Notes: a model not told the origin generated them from the sequence alone. A stretch of DNA of 64,000 nt from Mesorhizobium sp. B2-3-12 (GCF_006442205.1 NZ_VFVR01000002.1:496001-560000); one strand, 5' to 3'. Shown: positions 1 through 9,400, counted from the first letter of the stretch. A program made the numbers and translations.

Positions 1-6
1 CGAATC

Positions 7-132
7 ATGGCTAAAGGTGCGATGAAGGCAGGCAAGGAAGCCCGCAAACCAAAGAAAGACGCCAAGAAGCCTGTAGCCGCTCCGGCCCTGAAGGCGCCGC
101 CGGTCAAGGCAATGAGGATCAAGGAAAAATAG
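7..132 (+). CDS. Small lysine-rich basic protein (41 aa)
   Basis: A short ATG-to-TAG frame encodes 41 residues, very rich in Lys, Ala and Pro and almost without acidic residues, so it should be strongly basic. I recognise no domain, and it is too short for a reliable family call. Small basic proteins of this composition are often annotated as hypothetical in rhizobia. The window begins six bases before the ATG, so the ribosome-binding site cannot be seen and a longer form starting upstream cannot be excluded. A role in nucleic-acid binding would be a guess from charge alone. Confidence 0.5.
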   Translation: MAKGAMKAGKEARKPKKDAKKPVAAPALKAPPVKAMRIKEK

Positions 133-224
133 ATCTCGTCAAGCGCGCATGGATTTCACCGGCGGCGTTCCGAATGCCGCCGGCGAGTTGTTGATTGGGC
201 GTTCAGACACCCTAGATCGACGAT

Positions 225-272
225 GCGGGGACGACCTCGCATTTCCCGAAAATCCGGTTGGGACGGCCCGCC
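225..272 (+). promoter_or_regulatory. Guanidine-II (mini-ykkC) riboswitch candidate upstream of the guanidinium exporter
   Basis: Two small hairpins lie in tandem, each capped by an ACGR tetraloop, which is the signature of the mini-ykkC/guanidine-II class. The first has stem GCGGGG (225-230), loop ACGA (231-234) and stem CCTCGC (235-240), with six pairs including one G-T. The second has GGG (260-262), loop ACGG (263-266) and CCC (267-269), extended by a T-G pair. The linker is about 19 nt. The exporter start codon is 55 nt downstream. In this class guanidine binding is known to free the ribosome-binding site. The match is by eye. Confidence 0.75.
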
Positions 273-326
273 ATGGTTTGATTGAACAGCCGAAGACCTT
301 TCGGATGTTCTGGATGGAGCGTTTCG

Positions 327-641
327 ATGTCATGGATTCTTCTGTTTTTCGCCGGCCTGTTCGAAATCGGCTGGGCGATTGGCCTCAAATATACCGACGG
401 CTTCACCCGGCTGGTTCCGACCGTGCTCACGGTCGCTTCGATGATCGTCAGCCTCACCTTGCTCGGCCTGGCGCTGAAGGCGCTGCCTGTCGGCACAGCC
501 TATGCGGTGTGGACAGGCATCGGCACCGTCGGCACGGCGCTGCTCGGTATCTGGCTGCTGGGCGAGCCGGCGACGGCGATCAGGCTCGGCTGCATCGCGT
601 TGATCGTCTGCGGTATCATAGGGCTGAAATTCGCGGCCTGA
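327..641 (+). CDS. sugE: SMR-family guanidinium exporter (SugE/Gdx)
   Basis: A 104-residue inner-membrane protein with four hydrophobic helices, the normal SMR length. Residues that define the Gdx subtype in structural work are present: Glu13 (proton and substrate site), Trp16, Ser42, Tyr59 and Trp62. It should work as an antiparallel dimer exchanging guanidinium for two protons. I chose the ATG at 327 because it gives the family N-terminus and has GGAG about nine bases upstream; an upstream in-frame ATG at 282 would add 15 residues overlapping the leader region. The guanidine-II riboswitch candidate just upstream independently supports guanidinium over quaternary ammonium as substrate. Confidence 0.9.
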   Translation: MSWILLFFAGLFEIGWAIGLKYTDGFTRLVPTVLTVASMIVSLTLLGLALKALPVGTAYAVWTGIGTVGTALLGIWLLGEPATAIRLGCIALIVCGIIGLKFAA

Positions 642-723
642 ACGGCCTTGGCCGCCGACAGACGATATCGATCGACATCCCTGGACGCAGGGAGGCTTCC
701 CGTGGGCAACACCGACAAACGCG

Positions 724-750
724 AAAAAGGGCCGCGCCTTGGCGCGTCCC
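724..750 (-). terminator. Rho-independent terminator between convergent genes
   Basis: A GC-rich hairpin (729-750; ten-base arms with one mismatch, loop of about four bases) is followed on the reverse strand by five T residues (724-728). It lies 30 nt past the stop of the reverse-strand DUF6481 gene and about 85 nt past sugE, so it can terminate the former and perhaps block read-through from both sides. Confidence 0.6.
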
Positions 751-779
751 TCATTCATCATCCGTCGAGGCGAGCGCTC

Positions 780-1214
780 CTAGCGACCCGTAAAGCCGGG
801 CGGCGTCCTGCCGGTGCGCTGCTTGCGTGCCGCATAGCGCGCATCGCGCTTTGCCTTTCGCTCGGCTTCGTCGGCAAGCAAGCGAGCAATGCGCTCGGTC
901 TCTTCAGCCTCCCGAACCTTGGCCTCGGCTTCCGCTGCCTCTTCGGCGGCGATGCGCGCCGCTTCGGCGGCGGCCTCGCGCTGGGCCTTCTCGGCCGCCT
1001 CGCGTGCCAGCTTTTCCTGCTTCAGCCTGGCCTTTTCGGCCTCGCGGATTTCACGGGCCGCAAGGATCGCCTTGCGTTCGGCCTGTCGCGCCAGCACGGC
1101 GGGATCGTCTGCTGCCGGCTTTGACTTGAAGCGCTCCAGAAGCGCCTTCTTTGCCTCGGTCGCGGCATTGCGCCGCTCGAAAATGTCTTTTTCCCTGTAG
1201 ATAGCCAAGTCCAC
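780..1214 (-). CDS. Alanine/glutamate-rich coiled-coil protein (DUF6481-like)
   Basis: 144 residues. After a short N-terminal segment with the RRNAATEAKKALLERF pattern that I associate with DUF6481 proteins of rhizobia, residues 40-125 form one long charged helix of Ala, Glu, Lys and Arg heptads, predicted as a coiled coil. The C-terminus is basic. There is no signal peptide and no membrane segment. Its function is unknown. The frame opens with GTG at 1214 directly against a purine-rich AAGGAA, which is too close for a good ribosome-binding site; a TTG two codons later has better spacing. The start is therefore uncertain by a few residues. Confidence 0.7.
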   Translation of the reverse strand: MDLAIYREKDIFERRNAATEAKKALLERFKSKPAADDPAVLARQAERKAILAAREIREAEKARLKQEKLAREAAEKAQREAAAEAARIAAEEAAEAEAKVREAEETERIARLLADEAERKAKRDARYAARKQRTGRTPPGFTGR

Positions 1215-1429
1215 TTCCTTGAAGTCTATTCGCGACGCTTACATACGCGCGAAAACCCGGAGTTCAAGCGCCAAAACGGTATGCCAGCCATGAAATTCCG
1301 GGATGTTGCACCGGGGAGACGCATTTCCCGCCGAAATCGACATGCACTGTTCACCAGCGGCCCTCTGGCGGCGCGATGGACGCGCCGCTACCTCTAGCGC
1401 AACAATCAACACACTGGGATGACATCCAA

Positions 1430-2491
1430 ATGGAACTCGGCCTCTACACTTTTGCCGATGTGAGCCCTGTGCCGGGTCCCGGCGCCATCGGCCCGCACGA
1501 GCGGCTGCGCAACCTGATCGAGGAGATCGAACTGGCCGACCAGGTCGGGCTCGATGTCTTTGGCCTCGGCGAACACCATCGGCCCGATTATGCCGCCTCG
1601 GCGCCGGTCGTGGCTTTGGCCGCGGCCGCGGAGCGTTCGAAGCGCATCAAGCTGACCAGTGCGGTCACCGTGCTCTCCTCCGACGACCCGGTGCGCGTCT
1701 TCCAGCAATTCGCCACGCTCGACCTTCTGTCCGGCGGCCGGGCCGAGATCATGGCCGGGCGCGGTTCATTCATCGAATCCTTCCCGTTGTTCGGCTACAA
1801 GCTGGAAGACTATGACGAGCTGTTCGCCGAAAAGCTCGACCTTCTGCTTGCCATCCGCGATCAGGTGAAGGTCACCTGGTCGGGCAGTCTGCGGGCGCCG
1901 ATCAACGATCGCGGCGTCTATCCCAGGCCCTTCCAGGACAGGCTGCCGGTCTGGATCGCCATTGGCGGGACGCCGCAATCGGCCGCTCGCGCCGGCGCGC
2001 TCGGCCTGCCGCTGGCGCTTGCCATCATCGGCGGTGAACCGGCGCGCTTCGCGCCGCTGTTCGACCTCTACCGTGAGGCCGCCAAGCGGGCCGGAAGCGA
2101 TCCGGCAGGGTTGGCCACCAGCATCAACGTGCACGGCTTCATCGCCGACACGACCGAGCAGGCGGCGGACGATTTCTATGGCCCGCAGGCCGAAGTGATG
2201 AACCGCATCGGCCGCGAGCGCGGCTGGGGGCCGACATCGCGCGCGCATTTCGATCAGTCGCGTGGTCCCGATGGCGCGCTGTTCGTCGGCAATCCGGAGC
2301 AGGTGGCCGAAAAGATCGTCGCCCAGCACAGGATTTTCGGCAATGACCGCTTCCTGCTGCAAATGGCTATCGGCACCATGCCGCACGCCAAGATCATGAG
2401 GGCGATCGAGCTTTACGGCACCAAGGTCGCGCCGATCGTGCGCAAGGAAACGGCCAAACCCGTGCCGGCCGTGGCGGCGCCCGTGGCGTGA
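1430..2491 (+). CDS. LLM-class flavin-dependent oxidoreductase (luciferase-like)
   Basis: 353 residues, a single bacterial-luciferase-like TIM barrel that uses reduced FMN and oxygen. The N-terminus [11 protein letters not shown] is typical of one alphaproteobacterial subgroup, and motifs GLGEHH (about residue 49) and AGRGSF (about residue 109) line the flavin pocket in the family. The substrate is not predictable. The ATG at 1430 fits the family N-terminus; the longer frame from 1376 adds a non-conserved leader. It stands alone and is divergent from the DUF6481 gene, with 215 nt between them. Downstream genes are on the other strand. A second LLM protein is encoded at 6.4 kb. Confidence 0.85.
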   Translation: MELGLYTFADVSPVPGPGAIGPHERLRNLIEEIELADQVGLDVFGLGEHHRPDYAASAPVVALAAAAERSKRIKLTSAVTVLSSDDPVRVFQQFATLDLLSGGRAEIMAGRGSFIESFPLFGYKLEDYDELFAEKLDLLLAIRDQVKVTWSGSLRAPINDRGVYPRPFQDRLPVWIAIGGTPQSAARAGALGLPLALAIIGGEPARFAPLFDLYREAAKRAGSDPAGLATSINVHGFIADTTEQAADDFYGPQAEVMNRIGRERGWGPTSRAHFDQSRGPDGALFVGNPEQVAEKIVAQHRIFGNDRFLLQMAIGTMPHAKIMRAIELYGTKVAPIVRKETAKPVPAVAAPVA

Positions 2492-2519
2492 CCTTGATGA
2501 GGCCCGCAGCGATGGGGCC

Positions 2520-3362
2520 TCATTGCGCTGGCGTTGCCCGGTACGAGGCCGCGTCCATCATCGCGGCATGGTGGGTCTCGGTCGCCTCGTCGGCCGGGAA
2601 CATGCACTCGATGCGCAGTTCCTGGGCGGCGACAGTTTGAGGAGTGCCCACCGTGGTGACCATCGAAAAGTAATTCAACCGGCGACCGTCCTTGACAAAA
2701 CCAAGCGGAATGACCGGCATGAAGCCGATCGCCACCGGATTTTTCCACTCGACATCCACGTCCGGATAGGCGAGCAGCGCCGTCAGCAGCTCGCCGGTCT
2801 TTTCGTCGACGACCCGGCCGATGGATTCGCGATAGACCCGCTCGAACAGGCTCCGCGCCACGTCGGGCCAATTGGCGACGAACGGGCGCATGCCTTCGGG
2901 ATCGAAGATGAGGTGGAGCATGTTGCGCTGCCCTTGCCTTGCGGCCATGTCGAGGAAACAGCCGAAGAAGAGCGGCGCGGGCTGGTTGGTCATCAGCACA
3001 TTCCAGTACCGATCCATGACCAGCGCCGGATAGGGTTCGTGCTGCCGCAGGATGCGCGTCAAGGCATCGGTCACGCTCTTCATCTCCACGGAGTCCCAGG
3101 CGCCTTCGGAAAACATCGGCGCGTAGCCCGCCGCCAGAAGCAAGGCGTTGCGCTCGCGCAAAGGCACATCGAGCGCACCGGCGATCGCCATCAAGGTCTC
3201 ACGGCCGGGAACGCTGCGCCCGCTTTCGATGAAGCTGATCTGCCTTTGCGAAATGCCGGTATCGAGCGACAGGTCAAGCTGACTTCTGCCACGCACATCG
3301 CGCCAGTAACGCAAGAGCGTGCCCAGGTCGGCTGTCATGGTGGTTCGAGGGTTCGTCTTCAT
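2520..3362 (-). CDS. XRE-family regulator with MmyB-like ligand domain
   Basis: 280 residues. Residues 12-70 form a Cro/C1-type helix-turn-helix (SQLDLSLDTGISQRQISFIE). The rest matches the MmyB-like ligand-binding domain (YPALVMDRYWNVLMTN, then LFFGCF), a PAS-like pocket thought to bind fatty acids or related ligands in this family. GAGGA precedes the ATG at 3362 by nine bases, so that start is preferred. It lies 97 nt downstream of the carboxymuconolactone-decarboxylase-like gene on the same strand, and MmyB-type regulators commonly control an adjacent oxidoreductase-like gene, so it probably regulates that neighbour. Confidence 0.88.
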   Translation of the reverse strand: MKTNPRTTMTADLGTLLRYWRDVRGRSQLDLSLDTGISQRQISFIESGRSVPGRETLMAIAGALDVPLRERNALLLAAGYAPMFSEGAWDSVEMKSVTDALTRILRQHEPYPALVMDRYWNVLMTNQPAPLFFGCFLDMAARQGQRNMLHLIFDPEGMRPFVANWPDVARSLFERVYRESIGRVVDEKTGELLTALLAYPDVDVEWKNPVAIGFMPVIPLGFVKDGRRLNYFSMVTTVGTPQTVAAQELRIECMFPADEATETHHAAMMDAASYRATPAQ

Positions 3363-3459
3363 AGCCCGCTGTCCTCGCGATCCCTCGGACGATACACCGA
3401 TACGACCGGCATTGCCTGACGGCGCATGGCACCAGCCGGTCCATGCGCCGTCGATCGGG

Positions 3460-4026
3460 TCAGGCGGCCATCGCGGCGGCGGGAGACCATGCCTGCGCCT
3501 GGAAGCGTTCCTCGATCGCCGTGCCGGCCATATTGGTGGTGGTTGCCGCCATGGTGGAAACGCCGACGCCGGTTACCACTTCCAGGATCTGCGCCTTCGA
3601 ATAGCCCGCCGAGGTAAACGCGTCGATGTCGGCATCGCTCACGTTTCCCTTGTTTTCGATCAACGCCTTGGTCAAGGCCGAAAGAGCCGCATATTTCGGG
3701 TCCGCCGGCAAGCCGCCGTCCCGGATTGCCTTGACCTCGCTTGGCGCAATCCCGTCCTCGATGGCGAATGTCGAATGCGCGGCGACGGTCCAGGGGCATC
3801 TGATGGTGACCGCGTTGGTCAGCAGCAGTACCTGTTTTTCGATCTCGTCGAAGCTTCCGCCGTGAAAACTGCCGAAGCTGGAGACGAAACCGTTGAGGAG
3901 AACCGGATTGTTGGCCATGGTCGCCATAACGTTGGGAAGAAAGCCAAATCTTTCTTGCAACGCCTCTAGCGCGGGCCTGGATCGTTCCGGTGCCGACTCG
4001 ATTGTCTGAAGGGTAAACCTTTGCAT
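3460..4026 (-). CDS. Carboxymuconolactone decarboxylase/AhpD-like protein with altered CxxC
   Basis: 188 residues with the all-helical AhpD fold (residues 45-120 carry the core Glu-7x-Cys-3x-His pattern). AhpD peroxidase-type members use a CxxC pair. Here the site reads CPWT followed by AAHS, so the second cysteine is replaced by threonine while the His remains. Peroxidase-like disulfide chemistry is therefore doubtful; the protein could retain another activity or only bind a ligand. It is transcribed toward the XRE/MmyB gene. A 6-bp inverted repeat lies about 180 nt upstream of its start. Confidence 0.8.
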   Translation of the reverse strand: MQRFTLQTIESAPERSRPALEALQERFGFLPNVMATMANNPVLLNGFVSSFGSFHGGSFDEIEKQVLLLTNAVTIRCPWTVAAHSTFAIEDGIAPSEVKAIRDGGLPADPKYAALSALTKALIENKGNVSDADIDAFTSAGYSKAQILEVVTGVGVSTMAATTTNMAGTAIEERFQAQAWSPAAAMAA

Positions 4027-4373
4027 TTTGAAATCCTCTGTTCAAAGATCGGTTTCTGATCGCATGGACAGTTTCGGCGCCGCGCCACGACATCGTGTGA
4101 TCAATCATGCGCTGCACTGCCCGCTTTTCTCATCCGAGCACGGATTTACATTAAACCCGCTGCGCGAAAGCCTGCTTGTTCTAGCCAAGCCGCGAGCGTC
4201 GTCTCAATTACACCGGATGTAATATTTCGCGCGATGCGCTGCGTCGGAGTGGTCTGAAGAGTGCGCATGACGGACCTCGCTCTCGAAGCCGGCTCATGGA
4301 ACCTCCGCCCGCGACTCCGCGTTTCCACCGGGCATTGCCGATCGCTGAGGGGCGCCGGCGCGAGGGGGTGAGC
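4027..4373. other. Divergent intergenic region with an inverted repeat
   Basis: This 347-nt stretch separates the reverse AhpD-like gene from the forward AI-2E-type gene. I find no convincing gene in it. It is more AT-rich than its flanks around 4140-4230. It carries the perfect inverted repeat ATTACA-CCGGA-TGTAAT at 4207-4223, a plausible operator for one of the divergent promoters. Confidence 0.4.
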
Positions 4374-5543
4374 ATGAAGACCGAACCCGCTGCCTTAGCC
4401 GCAGGCGTTGCCGACGAACAGGATTCGCGTGCCGAGGCGCGCGCGAACTTGCGGCTGATGCGGTCGCTGCTGATCGGAATCTTCATTTTGGCGGTCACCG
4501 CCGCGTTCTACTTCGGCCGGGCTTTTTTCATGCCCGTCATCCTTGCCTTCCTGCTGGCGCTGACCCTAACGCCGATCGTCCGCTTCCTGCGCAAGAGCGG
4601 CATTCCCGAGGTGGTTTCGGCGACAATGCTGGTGCTCTTCTCCATCTTCGCGTTTGCCAGCGCCGGTTATCTGCTCAGCGGGCCGGTCATCGATCTGATC
4701 AACAACACCTCCTCGATCGGGCAGCAGCTCACGGAACGGCTGGCGCAGTTCAAGCGGCCGCTGGCGCGGATGATGGATCTCGCGCATCAACTGGAAGCGC
4801 TGACCGAGACCTCGCAGGAACCGGGCGTGCAGCGGGTCGCGGTGGCGCCGTCCGGCATCCTGTCGACGGCCGCCAGCAACATTCTCGACGCGGGCACCAG
4901 CATCACCATCGTTTTCGTGCTGTCGCTGTTCCTGCTTGCCTCGGGCACGCTGTTCTACGAGAAGATCATCCAGTCCTTCGCCAGCCTCAGCCAGAAGAAG
5001 CGGGCTCTTCGCGTCGTCTATGATGTCGAGCGCGAGATCTCGCACTATCTGCTCACCGTCGCCGTCATCAATGCCGGGCTGGGCGCCGTCATCGGGCTCG
5101 GCCTCTGGGGGCTCGGCATGCCCAATCCGCTGGTCTGGGGCGCGGCGGCGGCGCTGCTCAACTTCCTGCCCTATGTCGGGGCGCTGATCACCATCCTGCT
5201 GGTCGCGGTCATCGCGCTGATCAGTTTCGATTCGATCTCCTACGCGCTTCTGGCGCCCGCCTTCGTTATCCTGTGCGATATCGTCGAAGGCCAGTTCGTG
5301 ACGCCGATGGTGGTCGGGCGGCGGCTCGAGATCAACGCCGTTGCGATCTTCATCGCCATCGCTTTCTGGTCATGGCTGTGGGGCTTCGTCGGCGCGCTGA
5401 TGGCAGTGCCGTTGCTGGTCGTCATCAAGGTGTTCTGCGACCATTTCGAAGGCCTCAGCCATGTCGGCAATTTCCTCGCCGCGCAACATGTCACGGTCGT
5501 GGAAGAGGAAGCCAACGAACAGGATAGCAAGGCTGCCGCATAA
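4374..5543 (+). CDS. AI-2E family transporter (DUF20 membrane protein)
   Basis: 389 residues with the family layout: a short cytoplasmic N-terminus, two adjacent helices at about residues 24-65, another at 80-100, an extracytoplasmic helical stretch, then four or five helices from about 175 to 365 including the conserved PNPLVWG and LLNFLPYVG segments. Members range from AI-2 exporters to Na+/H+ antiporters, so the cargo is open. The ATG at 4374 has GAGGGGG seven bases upstream; an in-frame start at 4296 would add 26 residues lacking hydrophobic character. The next gene on the same strand begins 70 nt downstream. Confidence 0.85.
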   Translation: MKTEPAALAAGVADEQDSRAEARANLRLMRSLLIGIFILAVTAAFYFGRAFFMPVILAFLLALTLTPIVRFLRKSGIPEVVSATMLVLFSIFAFASAGYLLSGPVIDLINNTSSIGQQLTERLAQFKRPLARMMDLAHQLEALTETSQEPGVQRVAVAPSGILSTAASNILDAGTSITIVFVLSLFLLASGTLFYEKIIQSFASLSQKKRALRVVYDVEREISHYLLTVAVINAGLGAVIGLGLWGLGMPNPLVWGAAAALLNFLPYVGALITILLVAVIALISFDSISYALLAPAFVILCDIVEGQFVTPMVVGRRLEINAVAIFIAIAFWSWLWGFVGALMAVPLLVVIKVFCDHFEGLSHVGNFLAAQHVTVVEEEANEQDSKAAA

Positions 5544-5613
5544 CCGTCGCAGGGTTTGCGGCGGCGGGATCGAGTGCCTATATCCGGCCGATCAGCGCCC
5601 GGTGTCTTTCCCC

Positions 5614-6447
5614 ATGAGCGACATTCCCTTCGGCCTCGACGCCTATTTCGCCCGGATCGGCCATGCCGGTTCCAGGGGGGCTTCGCTCGACACGCTGAAG
5701 ACGCTTCATTTCCTGCATCCGCAGGCTATCCCCTTCGAGAACATGGATCCGTTTCTGGGCCGCCCGGTCCGGCTGGACGCCGCCTCGCTGCAGGACAAGA
5801 TCGTGCTTGCCGGACGTGGCGGCTATTGCTTCGAGCACAATCTCCTCTTCATGCATGCGCTGGAGGCGCTCGGCTTCAAGGTCGGCGGTCTTGCCGCGCG
5901 TGTGCTCTGGGGCCAGAACGAGGACGCGATCACGGCGCGCAACCACATGCTGCTGCGCACCGAACTCGATGGACGGACCTATATAGCCGATGTCGGCTTC
6001 GGCGGCCTGACGATGACCGCCCCGCTGCTGCTCGAGCCGGGTCTCGAACAGAACACCCCGCACGAGACATTCCGCATCGTCGAAACCGGCGACCATTTCC
6101 GCCTGCAGGCCGCCATCGGCGGCGACTGGCGCTCGCTGTATCGCTTCGATCTGCAGCCGCACTATGAAGTCGACTATTCCATCACCAATTATTTCCTGTC
6201 GACCAACCCGGCATCGCATTTCCTGACCTCGGTTCTGGCGGCGCGCGCGGCGCCCGACCGGCGCTACGGCTTGCGCGGCAACCGCCTGTCGATCCATCAC
6301 ATCGATGGCCGCACCGAACAGAGGCAGATCGCCACCGCCGCCGAACTTGCCGACACGCTGGAAGGCCAGCTCGGCATCAACATTCCCGACCGCACGGCCT
6401 TCGAGGCACGGGTGCGCGAGACGAAGATCGTGGAGACCAACATATGA
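5614..6447 (+). CDS. nat: Arylamine N-acetyltransferase
   Basis: 277 residues, the normal NAT length. The Cys-His-Asp triad is intact: Cys72 in RGGYCFEHN, His111 in NHMLL and Asp126 in ADVGFGG. It transfers acetyl from acetyl-CoA to arylamines and hydrazines in the cytoplasm. The ATG at 5614 gives the standard N-terminus; the frame continues upstream into the previous gene but that part is not NAT-like. The stop overlaps the next gene by four bases (ATGA), so the acetyltransferase and a luciferase-like monooxygenase are translationally coupled, suggesting they act on the same aromatic or amine substrates. Confidence 0.92.
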   Translation: MSDIPFGLDAYFARIGHAGSRGASLDTLKTLHFLHPQAIPFENMDPFLGRPVRLDAASLQDKIVLAGRGGYCFEHNLLFMHALEALGFKVGGLAARVLWGQNEDAITARNHMLLRTELDGRTYIADVGFGGLTMTAPLLLEPGLEQNTPHETFRIVETGDHFRLQAAIGGDWRSLYRFDLQPHYEVDYSITNYFLSTNPASHFLTSVLAARAAPDRRYGLRGNRLSIHHIDGRTEQRQIATAAELADTLEGQLGINIPDRTAFEARVRETKIVETNI

Positions 6448-7445
6448 CCGAACTGTCCGTTCTCGACCTGGCGCCGATCGTCGAAGGCAGCGATGCCTCG
6501 CAATCGCTCGCCAATTCGCTCGACCTTGCCCGCCACGCCGAGCGGCTTGGCTACAAGCGCTACTGGCTGGCCGAGCATCACAACATGCCGGGCATTGCCA
6601 GCGCGGCAACGGCCGTCGTCATCGCCCATGTCGCCGGCGGTACCAAAACCATCCGCGTCGGCGCCGGCGGCATCATGCTGCCCAACCATGCGCCGCTGGT
6701 GATCGCCGAGCAGTTCGGCACGCTGGCCGCCTTGTTCCCGGGCCGCATCGACCTTGGCCTCGGCCGGGCTCCCGGCACGGACATGAACACGGCGCGGGCG
6801 CTGCGCCGCAATCTCGAGGCCGGCGTCGACAATTTCCCGCAGGATGTCGTCGAGCTGATGGGCTATTTCCTGCCGGCCGAGGAGGGCCAGCGCCTACGCG
6901 CCGTGCCCGGCGAGGGCCAGACGGTGCCGATCTGGATTCTCGGGTCGAGCCTCTACGGCGCGCAACTCGCGGCGATGCTCGGCCTGCCCTACGCCTTCGC
7001 CTCGCATTTCGCGCCGGCGGAACTCGACCACGCGCTGGACATATACCGCTCGCGCTTCCAGCCGTCGGAGCAACTCGACAAGCCGCATGTCATGCTCGGC
7101 CTCAATGTCTTTGCCGCCCCCACCGATGCCGAGGCGCGGCTGCTGTTCACCTCGCTGCAGCAGGCCTTCGTCAATTTGCGCACCGGCCGGCCCGGACGCT
7201 TGCAGCCACCCGTCGAGAATTATGACCGGGATCTCGACCCGATGGCCAGGACCATGCTCGGCCAAGCGCTGTCCTGCGCCGTCGTCGGCTCGCCCGAGAC
7301 GGTCCGGCAAGGCATCGATGCCTTCGTGCGCCGCACCGGCGCCGACGAGCTGATGGTCACCGCGCAGATATTCGATCACGCCGCCCGCGTGCGCTCCTTC
7401 GAGATCCTCGCCGAGGCGCACAAATCGCTGTCGCAAGCGGCCTGA
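6444..7445 (+). CDS. LLM-class flavin-dependent oxidoreductase, MsnO8-like
   Basis: 333 residues, a luciferase-like TIM barrel. The N-terminal [19 protein letters not shown] (about residue 41) and [14 protein letters not shown] motifs place it in the MsnO8-like subgroup of LLM oxidoreductases, FMN-dependent monooxygenases of mostly unknown substrate. It starts inside the stop of the acetyltransferase gene (ATGA overlap), so the two are made together. It is only distantly similar to the LLM protein at 1.4 kb. The gene ends 76 nt before the inositol-phosphatase-like gene. Confidence 0.87.
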   Translation: MTELSVLDLAPIVEGSDASQSLANSLDLARHAERLGYKRYWLAEHHNMPGIASAATAVVIAHVAGGTKTIRVGAGGIMLPNHAPLVIAEQFGTLAALFPGRIDLGLGRAPGTDMNTARALRRNLEAGVDNFPQDVVELMGYFLPAEEGQRLRAVPGEGQTVPIWILGSSLYGAQLAAMLGLPYAFASHFAPAELDHALDIYRSRFQPSEQLDKPHVMLGLNVFAAPTDAEARLLFTSLQQAFVNLRTGRPGRLQPPVENYDRDLDPMARTMLGQALSCAVVGSPETVRQGIDAFVRRTGADELMVTAQIFDHAARVRSFEILAEAHKSLSQAA

Positions 7446-7521
7446 AACAGGGTCCTAGAGCTTTTGTCGAGATCAATGCTCTGCTACGTGCGGGGTATCC
7501 TTCGCAACAGCGAGCCTTGCC

Positions 7522-8310
7522 TTGCCCCATGATCTCGATAGACGCGAGCAGTTTGCCATCGAACTGGCGCGGCGCGCCGGCGAACTCGGGCTGAAATATT
7601 TCCGCGATCTCGACAGCCTGACCATCGAGAGCAAGGGCCATCAGGACCTGGTCTCGCAGGCCGACCGCGAGGTCGAGCTGTTCATCCGCGCGACCATCGC
7701 CGCCGACTATCCGCGGGACGGCATCGTCGGCGAGGAACACGCCTCGGTCGCCGGCGCGACCGGTTATTCCTGGGTGATCGACCCCATCGACGGCACCGCC
7801 AATTTCGTGCGCGGCATTCCGGCCTGGTGCGTGGTGATCGCTTGCGCCAGGGATGGAGAGACGGTCGTCGGCGTCATTCACGAGCCGTCGACTGGCGAGA
7901 CCTTTCATGGCCGGCTCGGCGGCGGCGCCTTCGTCAATGCCAAGCCTATCAAGACGAGTGCGGCGACCAGCCTGGAAGAGGGCTCGGTGGGAACCGGGTT
8001 TTCAAACCGGGCCGAGGCCGAAAACATCGCCGTGCTGATCAAGAAAATTCTCGCCGAAGGCGGCGTCTTCTTCCGCAACGCGTCCGGCGCCCTGATGCTT
8101 GCCTATGTCGCCTCGGGCCGCCTGCTTGGCTATGTCGAGGAACACATGAACGCCTGGGACTGCGTGGCAGGCATGCTGTTGATCGAGGAGGCCGGCGGCA
8201 CGGTGCTGAAGGCGGATCCCAAGACGGTGCTGCAAAGCGGGACACAGGTCATCACGGGCGGCAAGGGTGTGTTTTCCAAGCTGCAGCAGCTGTGCTCCGG
8301 CGTCTTTTAG
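7522..8310 (+). CDS. Inositol monophosphatase family protein
   Basis: 262 residues with the complete Mg2+/Li+-sensitive phosphatase signature: GEEH (about residue 72), DPIDGTANF (89-97) and the C-terminal AWDCVAG that supplies the third metal ligand. The family includes inositol-1-phosphatase, histidinol-phosphatase and 3'-phosphoadenosine phosphatase; sequence alone does not choose between them. No ATG is available at the N-terminus, and TTG at 7522 is the best start, with no clear ribosome-binding site, so the exact start is uncertain. It ends 19 nt before the stop of the convergent LacI gene. Confidence 0.87.
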   Translation: MPHDLDRREQFAIELARRAGELGLKYFRDLDSLTIESKGHQDLVSQADREVELFIRATIAADYPRDGIVGEEHASVAGATGYSWVIDPIDGTANFVRGIPAWCVVIACARDGETVVGVIHEPSTGETFHGRLGGGAFVNAKPIKTSAATSLEEGSVGTGFSNRAEAENIAVLIKKILAEGGVFFRNASGALMLAYVASGRLLGYVEEHMNAWDCVAGMLLIEEAGGTVLKADPKTVLQSGTQVITGGKGVFSKLQQLCSGVF

Positions 8311-8329
8311 TCGATGCGCGGACGCCTGT

Positions 8330-9397
8330 TCAGGCACTCACGCTCTGCACAACCGCAGCCAGTGGGCGGCATGAATTGCGGATCATCAGCCGGCCCTTGA
8401 GCACCAGCTTGCGCGGCGGCGCATCCCTGTTGCCAGCGAGACGGTCGAGCAGCAGATTGGCCGCCTGTTCGCCGATCGCCTGCACCGGCTGCGCCACCGT
8501 GGTCAGCTGCGGCTGGAACACATCGGACCAGGGAAAATCGTCGAAGCAGGCGACCGAAATGTCCTCCGGACAGGACAGGCCGATATCGCGGATGGCCTTC
8601 ATGGTGCCGATCACCATCGGGTTGTTGGCCGAGAAGATCGCGCTTGGCCGGTCGTGCAGCGACAAAAGCTGCATGGTTGCGTTGTAGCCGTCGATCTCGT
8701 GGAAATCGCCGGAGCGGATCAGTTCCTCGGCCACGGGCAAGCCGGCGGCCTGGAGCGCCTCGCAATATCCGGTCATCCGGTCATGCATGGGTGAAATATC
8801 CGAGGTGCCGGTGATATAGCCGATGCGCCGGTGGCCGAGATTGACCAGATAGCTGATGGCGTCGAACACCGCGCGCTGGTTGTCGAGAACCACGGCGTCG
8901 GTGTCGACGCCCTCGCACAGGCGATCCAGCAGCACGACGGGCACATTGGCATCGGCGACGATCCGCTCGAGGATCGCGCCGTCACCGACGCGGGCCACGA
9001 TCAGCCCGTCGACCATGCGGTCGAGCAGCAGCCTGATCTGGTCGTCCTGGGTATTCAGATCCTCGTCCGTGCAGCACAGCATGACGGCATAGCCGGCGCG
9101 ATCGAAGGCCTGCTGGATAACCGAGACGACGGCGGTGAAGAACGGGTTGGTGATGTGCGGAACGGTCAAGCCGATGGTGCGCGTCGTCCCCATCTTCAGG
9201 CTGCGGGCGATGGCGTTGCGCTTGTAGCCAATATCGCGGATCGCCTGTTCGATGCGAGCGCTGAGTTCGGGGCTGACGGTCGCCGTGCCATTGATCAGCG
9301 CCGACACGGTGGCGACCGAGACACGCGCCGCTTCCGCCACGTGAAGCATGGTGGGCGCGGTGGATTTTCGCTGCTTTTTTCGCCCTGACCCTGTCAT
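8330..9397 (-). CDS. LacI-family transcriptional repressor of the adjacent sugar transporter
   Basis: 355 residues. The N-terminal LacI helix-turn-helix is at about residues 17-63 (MLHVAEAARVSVATVS, hinge IARSLKMG). A periplasmic-binding-protein-like sugar domain follows (TIGLTVPHITNPFF; later ISVACFDDFPWSDVF). It is divergent from a sugar ABC transporter, and two near-identical operators with core CGAAACGTTT lie between them, one 4 nt upstream of its own start. This points to autorepression and repression of the transporter until a sugar binds. Confidence 0.92.
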   Translation of the reverse strand: MTGSGRKKQRKSTAPTMLHVAEAARVSVATVSALINGTATVSPELSARIEQAIRDIGYKRNAIARSLKMGTTRTIGLTVPHITNPFFTAVVSVIQQAFDRAGYAVMLCCTDEDLNTQDDQIRLLLDRMVDGLIVARVGDGAILERIVADANVPVVLLDRLCEGVDTDAVVLDNQRAVFDAISYLVNLGHRRIGYITGTSDISPMHDRMTGYCEALQAAGLPVAEELIRSGDFHEIDGYNATMQLLSLHDRPSAIFSANNPMVIGTMKAIRDIGLSCPEDISVACFDDFPWSDVFQPQLTTVAQPVQAIGEQAANLLLDRLAGNRDAPPRKLVLKGRLMIRNSCRPLAAVVQSVSA

Positions 9398-9400
9398 TTT

